From DAOVVL01 sp965603095 (GTDB taxonomy: Bacteria; Pseudomonadota; Alphaproteobacteria; Rhodospirillales; Magnetovibrionaceae): 7,707 nt of DNA. A model generated the notes under the pieces. That model searched no databases. It had not been told where the DNA came from and was given only the letters and a program-made list of their open reading frames with translations. Both the position numbers and the translations under genes were made by a program. The DNA is taken from assembly GCA_965603095.1 (NCBI GenBank), contig CBFDBQ010000068.1, forward strand, positions 1-7,707. The letters run 5' to 3'. Numbering within the stretch: position 1 is the first letter of the stretch; every line of letters starts with the position of its first letter. Shown here one piece after another: positions 7,201 through 7,707 of the stretch.

Positions 7201-7707
7201 GAAGTTGATGGCAATACCAATGGATTGCTCGATGGTAGCGATACCCTGACATATGATTTTGGCGATAACCTTGTGTTATCGACCGATGCTAATTATTCAA
7301 ACTTTACGGCTGGAACCGATCAGGGCTCGGTTACATTAGGTCGTTACGATCAGGCGAGCACCGCGGTTGAGGACGGCACCAGCACCACCGCCAGCAAAAC
7401 CCTTACCGCCACCGCCGGCACCGCCGATGATGGCTCGCGCAGCACTGATTTGAATTTTTCATCGGATAATCAGAGCATCTGGGGTGCCAACGTACCTCAC
7501 GAATACAGTGTTCCCAAAACTTTTTATGGCACCACATGGAATGAAAGCGCCAGCTTTGGTGCAATGACCGGGGAAAGGTACTGGGTGGGCGGGTGGACCG
7601 TTGATTATCCGTATGTATGTTGGCACACAAATGATTGGTGCATTCCATATCCAGTTACTCATTGGGGATCATATGATGTACCGGGGTTTTGGGTCGATAC
7701 CCGCACC
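3955..7707 (+). CDS. Giant VCBS/cadherin-like repeat surface adhesin, type I secretion substrate (3' end outside window)
   Basis: The frame from ATG 3955 is open for 1251 codons to the right edge without a stop. No Sec signal peptide is present, as expected for a type I substrate whose secretion signal is C-terminal. Layout: a small N-terminal module (1-84); a Ser/Val-rich bridge (85-109); a low-complexity Asn/Pro/Ser/Gly/Asp linker (110-215); six cadherin-like/VCBS-type domains (217-942) with junctions GTNDLP, GTNDAP, GSNDAP and GVNDAP and internal acidic NDxD motifs likely to bind calcium; then a non-repetitive part (947-1251) with an EF-hand-like loop and a Trp/Tyr-rich stretch. The only cysteines are Cys1222 and Cys1229. 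The divergent TolC/ABC exporter pair strongly suggests it is their cargo, and that the protein acts in attachment or biofilm matrix, as LapA/BapA-type proteins do. The adhesin role is inference from domain type and context; a secreted repeat protein carrying an enzymatic domain further downstream cannot be excluded. Confidence 0.88.
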   Translation, partial: MAIKVRITTIDEDGVEKVQEVSPQDLAIANISVNSKIEFVAENGEQIEFFRNGADVVVSVSAADGSAQDLTLARLATLMGPSSGGDGPTLSIVSSDGVQLSIVSSISDMPTFSPPKGNDDNSNDSSSDNNNSDTPPSNNDQNSNQPPPPSGSGATGGNYAGDQNSDQYDPLGGSGDGSGDGSGDGAGGTDGTNYSPPPPNGGNNNDGPSSSTIFINTPPTVGADTFNGVEDTTVRIGFDELLRNDADRDADPFNITSVKSLRGGDVVMDADGITFTPTPNFSGVASFSYTISDPFGGNTTGNVSLNMAPVADDPVATVGPQVVYENAGLYQLKQLAENAGVTGLADKKSVSFDFNGKTVTFSTDSASFSADHADADSTTTDSIWTVDVDGTVISKEMTAFTPGDVSSLLGVSAIFDITNHVVDPDLNYEGDVITLLSVDGTSALGHTVTQNGNLVSINIGSGYENLAKGQVTTDTISYTVKDSTGTQSTATLNVNITGTNDLPVVQADTAGTGENATLVIDPLANDSDVDTTDNLTIVHAFVPDGAGTVTIAADGKTITFNPGTDFDKLALNATQEVEVAYAVSDGNGGRVDSEIVLTVTGTNDAPIAVADTLLSRENDVVDVDVLMNDTDADATTGFTIISASVGGGLGTASITTIQITDKDGNSIDHQVVRYDPGTNFDYLQEGGTGNAVITYVMADEQGAQSTSTATVTLIGSNDAPVAVVDIVTTPSDTSLSIDVDANDTDDEGETTLTTTTATIDSTAPGALAADFSGISSASASIVNNEVLFNPGNDFDFLLPGDSMTVDIGYTVEDSKGGEASGTATVTVTGVNDAPTLVDDTANTSEGVALNINVLANDTDPDRIDTTTVTSATISSTTSVNGAVDASSASVTIVNNMLQFDPGTAFDHLVVGQSDNAIIDYVVTDSAGNTSTATATVIIAGTNTGSPKAFHDIDMAQEGGTTVGNMFSGADSDTTTNFYSKLGGDNQSTDGGHLLRSINHGNVTYTLSADKQSVSASDGSGVTFDATSGELVIGSRLGGTMTITMLGASVGAYSYQAPSSIDFAAQHTITPGSGNDPIWLTIDEVDGNTNGLLDGSDTLTYDFGDNLVLSTDANYSNFTAGTDQGSVTLGRYDQASTAVEDGTSTTASKTLTATAGTADDGSRSTDLNFSSDNQSIWGANVPHEYSVPKTFYGTTWNESASFGAMTGERYWVGGWTVDYPYVCWHTNDWCIPYPVTHWGSYDVPGFWVDTRT
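4471..4518 (+). repeat. Tandem 12-nt repeats encoding Gly-Ser-Gly-Asp
   Basis: Three in-frame units of the form GGN-TCC-GGY-GAT (residues 173-184) are followed by a decayed fourth unit (Gly-Ala-Gly-Gly, 185-188). Units two and three are identical, so this site could gain or lose units by slippage without breaking the frame. It lies in the flexible linker ahead of the first folded repeat. Confidence 0.7.
4603..6780 (+). repeat. Six degenerate cadherin-like/VCBS-type protein repeats
   Basis: Domains run at about residues 217-307, 308-502, 503-605, 606-719, 720-833 and 834-942. Domains 3-6 share an acidic motif near the start (LANDSDVD 523-530, LMNDTDAD 626-633, ANDTDD 741-746, LANDTDPD 854-861). 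They also share a central strand F/Y-x-PG-x-x-FD-x-L (560-569, 674-683, 788-797, 899-908), then a Y-x-V/M-x-D strand and a TATVTV-type strand ending in G-x-N-D-x-P. Junction glycines at 498, 601, 715, 829 and 940 give spacings of 103, 114, 114 and 111 residues. Domain 1 is a shorter relative (FTPTPNFSGV), and domain 2 carries an extra segment of about 80 residues. The copies are divergent at the DNA level. Confidence 0.8.
6793..7707 (+). other. Non-repetitive region of the adhesin (residues 947-1251)
   Basis: After the last junction (GTNTGSP, a decayed GTNDAP) the repeat signature stops. The region begins with an E-G-G-T motif like the start of another repeat, but lacks the acidic NDxD and F-x-PG-x-x-FD motifs. 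It is Gly/Ser/Thr/Asp-rich up to about residue 1175, then becomes strongly aromatic. I do not recognise the fold; it could be a ligand-binding or stalk-interrupting domain. Confidence 0.5.
7207..7242 (+). other. EF-hand/dockerin-like calcium-binding loop in the adhesin
   Basis: Residues 1085-1096 read DGNTNGLLDGSD. Asp, Asn and Asn at loop positions 1, 3 and 5, Gly at 6, a hydrophobic residue at 8 and an acidic residue at 12 match the canonical 12-residue calcium loop. The final position is Asp rather than the commoner Glu. Such single loops occur in secreted calcium-stabilised proteins. Confidence 0.5.

Overview
The window looks like a Gram-negative, proteobacterial chromosome segment. It carries a type I secretion locus divergent from the 5' part of a very large secreted surface adhesin. 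The evidence is a TolC-type outer-membrane channel, an LssB/LapB-type ABC exporter, and a Ca-binding repeat protein of the VCBS/cadherin-like class. Base composition is moderate, with an AT-rich intergenic gap. Nothing in the window fixes the genus.

Layout. (a) 1-3588, minus strand: a compact operon read right to left, with a TolC-family outer-membrane protein (2284-3588) followed 39 bp later by a type I secretion ABC transporter with a degenerate C39-like N-terminal domain (31-2244). At the left edge an ATG on the same strand (13-15) may begin the expected third component, an HlyD/LapC-like membrane fusion protein, but only five codons are visible. (b) 3589-3954: a divergent regulatory gap. 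It holds a 24-bp near-perfect palindrome between outward-facing promoter candidates, and a stem-loop just upstream of the adhesin ribosome binding site. (c) 3955-7707, plus strand: an uninterrupted reading frame of 1251 codons that runs off the right edge. It comprises a small N-terminal module, a low-complexity Pro/Asn/Gly/Asp linker, six cadherin-like/VCBS-type domains with G-x-N-D-x-P junctions, then a non-repetitive region with an EF-hand-like loop and a Trp/Tyr-rich segment holding the only two cysteines seen.

How it works together (inference from family knowledge). The ABC transporter, the fusion protein and the TolC-like pore would form a one-step exporter carrying the adhesin from cytoplasm to surface, as LapB/LapC/LapE do for LapA-type biofilm adhesins. 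The C-terminal secretion signal and any RTX repeats would lie beyond the right edge. No LapD/LapG-type release genes are visible. Both native starts on the minus strand depend on Shine-Dalgarno placement rather than on the longest open frame, and the shorter starts are preferred here.
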